Below the pieces are notes generated by a model that was not told the DNA's origin, did not search any database, and saw only the letters and a list, made by a program, of their open reading frames with translations. 38,848 bases of DNA from Muribaculaceae bacterium (GTDB taxonomy: Bacteria > Bacteroidota > Bacteroidia > Bacteroidales > Muribaculaceae). The stretch is taken from the NCBI GenBank assembly GCA_003979155.1, contig RYWL01000012.1:1-38848 (forward strand), written 5' to 3'. Below are positions 37,713 to 38,848 of the stretch, one piece after another. The position numbers and the translations under genes were made by a program. Each line of letters starts with the position of its first letter. Position 1 is the first letter of the stretch.

Positions 37713-38744
37713 ATGTTACATTTCGACACAGATTATATGCGCGGTTGCCATCCCGAAGTGCTTGAGCGCCTTGCGCAGACAAATATGGAGCAGACTCCCG
37801 GCTACGGAAAAGACGAGTACACCGCCAGAGCGAAAGAACTTGTGCTTGAGGCCTGCGGGCTCGATAAAGTTACGGGCGATGTAGTGTTTCTTGTCGGAGG
37901 CACTCAGACCAATACCACTGTCATCGACCTCGTGGCAGGTCGCTACGACGGTGTGATAAGTGCCGACACCGGACATATCAACGTGCATGAGTCGGGCGCT
38001 GTAGAGGCTTCGGGGCATAAAGTAATCGCCCTGCCTTCGCACGGTGGTAAAATGGATGCCGGCGAGCTCGACAGTTGGTTTTCGGCTTTCTATGCCGACG
38101 ACAGCCATGAGCATATGGTGCGTCCTGGAGTTGTGTATATCACTTTCCCCACAGAGGTAGGAACTGTGTATACAAAAAACGAATTGACCGCCATACATGA
38201 AGTCTGCGACAAGTGGAACACTCCGCTTTTTATCGACGGCGCGCGTCTGGCTTATGGTCTGGCCGCATCGGCCGACGTGAGCCTCAAAGTCATTGCCTCG
38301 ATAGCAGATGTTTTCTATATAGGAGGTACGAAATGCGGCACCCTTTTCGGTGAGGCTGTCGTTACCCGTCATCCCGAATGGTTCGGGCATATCGTGTCGC
38401 ATATCAAAGCGCACGGAGCCCTCATGGCCAAAGGCCGCCTGCTCGGCATACAATTTGCCACACTTTTTGAGAATGACCTTTACCTGCGCATTGGCCGTAA
38501 TGGAGTCGACACCGCCATGGCGCTCAAACAAGGCATGCTCGAACGTGGTTTTGAGTTGTTTATGGATTCGGCTACAAATCAGCAGTTTTTTGTTCTCCCC
38601 AACGAATTACTCGACCGACTTCTTCCTGAAGTTTCGTTCGAACTCTGGGGTCCGAGATGTGCTTCCCATACACCCGTCCGATTCGTCACCGACTGGGCCA
38701 CTACACAGACCGATATCGAAAATTTCTTCAAGCTGCTTGACTGA
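37713..38744 (+). CDS. L-threonine aldolase-like PLP enzyme (beta-eliminating lyase family)
   Basis: 343 aa from the ATG at 37713; an in-frame ATG at 37629 lies inside the preceding gene and is rejected. A fold-type I PLP enzyme of the threonine aldolase/beta-eliminating lyase family, cleaving L-threonine or L-allo-threonine to glycine and acetaldehyde. Visible: LHFDTDYMRGCHPEVLERL at the N-terminus, VFLVGGTQTNTTVID, FIDGARLAYGL with the PLP-pairing Asp, and the Schiff-base Lys207 in YIGGTKCGTLFGEA. It follows the phosphodiesterase gene by 28 nt. Substrate preference cannot be told from sequence. Confidence 0.9.
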   Translation: MLHFDTDYMRGCHPEVLERLAQTNMEQTPGYGKDEYTARAKELVLEACGLDKVTGDVVFLVGGTQTNTTVIDLVAGRYDGVISADTGHINVHESGAVEASGHKVIALPSHGGKMDAGELDSWFSAFYADDSHEHMVRPGVVYITFPTEVGTVYTKNELTAIHEVCDKWNTPLFIDGARLAYGLAASADVSLKVIASIADVFYIGGTKCGTLFGEAVVTRHPEWFGHIVSHIKAHGALMAKGRLLGIQFATLFENDLYLRIGRNGVDTAMALKQGMLERGFELFMDSATNQQFFVLPNELLDRLLPEVSFELWGPRCASHTPVRFVTDWATTQTDIENFFKLLD

Positions 38745-38794
38745 CGCACGCACGTCATAGGTTTGCCGGTAGATTTGCGTCGTAAACATGCAAC

Positions 38795-38848
38795 TAAAAA
38801 CAGAGTGGGAATGATTGCAATATTGCAATCATTCCCACTCTGTTTTTA
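38795..38848 (+). terminator. 54-bp perfect palindrome, probable bidirectional terminator
   Basis: Each base from 38795 pairs with its counterpart up to 38848, centred on AATATT, with no mismatch. It has A-run and T-run flanks, as in a terminator working in both directions, and lies 50 nt after the aldolase stop. It is cut by the window edge, so it may extend. Confidence 0.7.

Overview
The window looks like chromosome from a gut-type Bacteroidales bacterium, plausibly family Muribaculaceae (family level is inference). Evidence seen in the sequence: many genes are preceded by the Bacteroidota promoter form (TTG/TTTG, about 20 nt, TAnnTTTG); there are lipoproteins with a Cys lipobox, a CarboxypepD_reg-like TonB-dependent receptor, secreted glycoside hydrolases of Bacteroidota type, a pyrB-pyrI pair, and an Hmu-type haem locus. 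I see no rRNA, tRNA, CRISPR array, insertion sequence or phage gene. Coding density is high and no gene-free stretch exceeds 300 bases.

Layout. 44-3909 (+): two exported glycan-degrading enzymes, an (alpha/alpha)6-barrel hydrolase and a GH20 hexosaminidase, closed by a terminator. 4082-5884 (+): a LytS/LytTR-type two-component pair from its own promoter. 6000-7433 (+): an MFS transporter. 7673-9453 (-): RidA and a BrkB/YihY membrane protein. 9607-14268 (+): patatin-like lipase, cytoplasmic GH13 enzyme, prs and a 2-hydroxyacid dehydrogenase. 14261-20360 (-): a tightly packed run read as pyrB, pyrI, flavin reductase, glyA, ispD, recG. 20466-24384 (-): fabG and a large secreted GH2 beta-galactosidase.

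The accessory centre of interest is 24590-36615, all on the minus strand. In order of transcription it holds a ZIP metal transporter with a long leader, then a seven-gene operon: PepSY-type membrane protein, calycin-like lipoprotein, haem-type TonB-dependent receptor (HmuR), periplasmic membrane-anchored CobN-like protein (HmuS), HmuT, an ExbB/MotA-like channel (HmuU) and a DUF2149 protein (HmuV). A His/Pro/Asn-rich secreted protein follows without a visible terminator. The HmuR-S-T-U-V core is the known Bacteroidota haem-uptake and haem-iron-extraction locus. The unusual part is its front end: the HmuY haemophore position holds a methionine-rich calycin lipoprotein, and the first gene is a putative haem-b/electron-transfer membrane protein with propeller-like periplasmic insertions. 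A reasonable working model is: lipoprotein captures haem at the cell surface, HmuR imports it, HmuS removes iron in the periplasm, HmuU/V supply proton-motive energy, the PepSY protein supplies electrons, and ZIP moves divalent metal.

36899-38744 (+): a secreted glycerophosphodiester phosphodiesterase and an L-threonine aldolase-like enzyme, ending in a 54-bp perfect palindrome at the window edge.
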